A stretch of 5,655 bases of DNA from Candidatus Omnitrophota bacterium (GTDB lineage Bacteria; Omnitrophota; Gorgyraeia; Gygaellales; Profunditerraquicolaceae). Location: positions 1-5,655 of the forward strand of contig JAPLLQ010000072.1 of the NCBI GenBank assembly GCA_026387485.1. The letters are read 5' to 3'. The position numbers and the translations under genes are program-made. Positions 5,052 to 5,655 of the stretch are shown piece after piece; within the stretch, counting starts at the first letter, position 1, and every line of letters starts with the position of its first letter. The notes beneath the pieces are model-generated. The model saw only the letters and a program-made list of their open reading frames with translations, was not told the DNA's origin and made no database searches.

Positions 5052-5321
5052 GAAAAATAGGCGATTAAGGCCTAAAAATCCCAGTAATTCCATATAAGAA
5101 TCTTCCTTTAATTGTCAAGCTTAAAGCAAAGAAGTAAGTCCAAGTAAGCCAAAAAGTGCTTATTCACAGGTTAATATTGGCTCATTCTAACCTATTACCG
5201 GGCAGCCCATTAGAACAGTTTATCCAATATGCCCAAGTTAACATAAGATATATTATAGGAAGTTGGCAATATAGAGTTTTATTAGGCTTAAGAAGCCTTG
5301 TTTCTAAGATCCGGGTTACTT
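5052..5321. other. Spacer between convergent dinB and DUF134 genes, no gene seen
   Basis: 270 bases of AT-rich DNA. A GTG-started frame at 5156-5344 (+) gives 62 residues with no recognisable family or good ribosome binding site and runs into the 3' end of the opposite gene; I judge it spurious. On the minus strand, TTGACA (5118-5113) and TATATG (5096-5091) are 16 bp apart, which could be a weak promoter firing antisense into the dinB 3' end. A small hairpin at 5284-5298 is listed separately. Confidence 0.5.
5284..5298. terminator. Small perfect hairpin, weak terminator candidate between convergent genes
   Basis: AGGCTT, AAG, AAGCCT form a 6-bp stem with a 3-nt loop, followed on the plus strand by TGTTTCT, a poor T tract. 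On the minus strand no T tract follows. It lies 23 bases beyond the DUF134 stop codon, a reasonable place for a 3' end, but the stem is short. Confidence 0.25.
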
Positions 5322-5655
5322 TTAGGCTGGATTATTTGGGTTAGCTGGAACTGAATCTTCGCGGGAACTGAATACGTAGTGGCCTCCTTGAATCTTAATA
5401 ATATTTCCATTGATCAAGGCATTGGCTAGGCTCTTATGTGCCTTTTTAAGGATCCGGCTAAAGGTTTGTTGGGATATATGCATGGATTTAGCAGCCTCTT
5501 TTTGGCTTAAGCCTTGATAATCTGCCAGCCTTAAGGCCTCAAATTCATCAATTTTAAGCTCCACCTCATCAGGCCTTCCCGGTCTGCCTCTGGGGCTAAA
5601 TTGGCTGATTTTAGGGTCAATTTTGACAATTCTGTATTTTTTAGGTCTTCCTCGA
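5322..5655 (-). CDS. UPF0251/DUF134 family helix-turn-helix DNA-binding protein, 5'-truncated
   Basis: The minus-strand frame is open from the window edge (first full codon 5654-5652) to TAA at 5324-5322. This gives 110 visible residues starting RGRPKKYRIVKIDPK, so only the start and perhaps one or two residues are missing. The in-frame GTG at 5564 is internal. The family pattern is clear: basic N-terminal RGRPKKYR, then IDEFEALRLADYQGLSQKEA (35-54) and the HTH AAKSMHISQQTFSRIL (54-69), a sigma-70 region 4-like fold, then LANALINGNIIKIQGGHY (77-93). DUF134 proteins are small predicted DNA-binding regulators with no well-defined target. The last 17 residues are polar and Pro/Asn-rich (SVPANPNNPA at the end). 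It points toward dinB and shares no obvious regulation with the SOS cassette. Confidence 0.88.
   Translation of the reverse strand, partial: RGRPKKYRIVKIDPKISQFSPRGRPGRPDEVELKIDEFEALRLADYQGLSQKEAAKSMHISQQTFSRILKKAHKSLANALINGNIIKIQGGHYVFSSREDSVPANPNNPA

Noticed and set aside
4965..5093. 42-residue minus-strand frame (MELLGFLGLNRL...) with AAGGAAG eight bases before its ATG
   Set aside because: It runs antisense through element B and the dinB 3' end, has no recognisable family, and its putative promoter would start transcription beyond its own ATG.
5156..5344. 62-residue plus-strand reading frame starting GTG
   Set aside because: No family resemblance, no good ribosome binding site, and it overlaps the 3' end of the convincing DUF134 gene on the other strand.

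Overview
The window reads as a chromosomal segment of a moderately AT-rich, diderm, uncultured-type bacterium. Candidatus Omnitrophota is my best guess, but it rests on remembered resemblance of protein families and repeats, so it is an inference. No rRNA, tRNA, CRISPR array, integrase or transposase gene is visible.

Layout. (1) Bases 1-1989, + strand: the C-terminal part of a secreted beta-sandwich-type protein of unknown function, overlapping by 11 bases a complete fatty-acid-CoA ligase of the FadD/LcfB type. (2) 1990-2244: AT-rich spacer with a palindrome that looks like an intrinsic terminator only when read on the minus strand, then an extended -10 promoter. (3) 2245-2607: a small unrecognised protein with a signal peptide, a Gln/Lys-rich helical middle and a C-terminal membrane anchor. 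(4) 2608-2768: AT-rich spacer with no gene seen. (5) 2769-5029: an SOS cassette, lexA - small DinB-coupled protein (DUF6504-like) - dinB. A near-consensus promoter lies before lexA, and a perfect 8+2+8 bp inverted repeat fills its spacer; this is the obvious candidate LexA operator. The small gene and dinB overlap as ATGA. (6) 5030-5321: spacer without a convincing gene. (7) 5322-5655, minus strand: a UPF0251/DUF134 helix-turn-helix protein, convergent with dinB and cut at its N terminus by the window edge.

How the genes work together: LexA should repress the cassette from the palindrome in its own promoter. On DNA damage, RecA-stimulated self-cleavage at Ala-Gly would derepress lexA, the small partner and the translesion polymerase together.

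The most unusual signal is two families of short palindromic repeats threaded through this cassette. Element A (41-42 nt) lies in the 5' part of lexA and in frame inside dinB, read in a different frame in each gene. All four differences between the copies within the 41-nt core are two compensatory base-pair changes in the same stem. Element B (44-45 nt) lies just after the lexA stop codon and across the dinB stop codon, where it encodes the last six residues of the polymerase. The result is an A-B-A-B pattern, with one A and one B per SOS gene.
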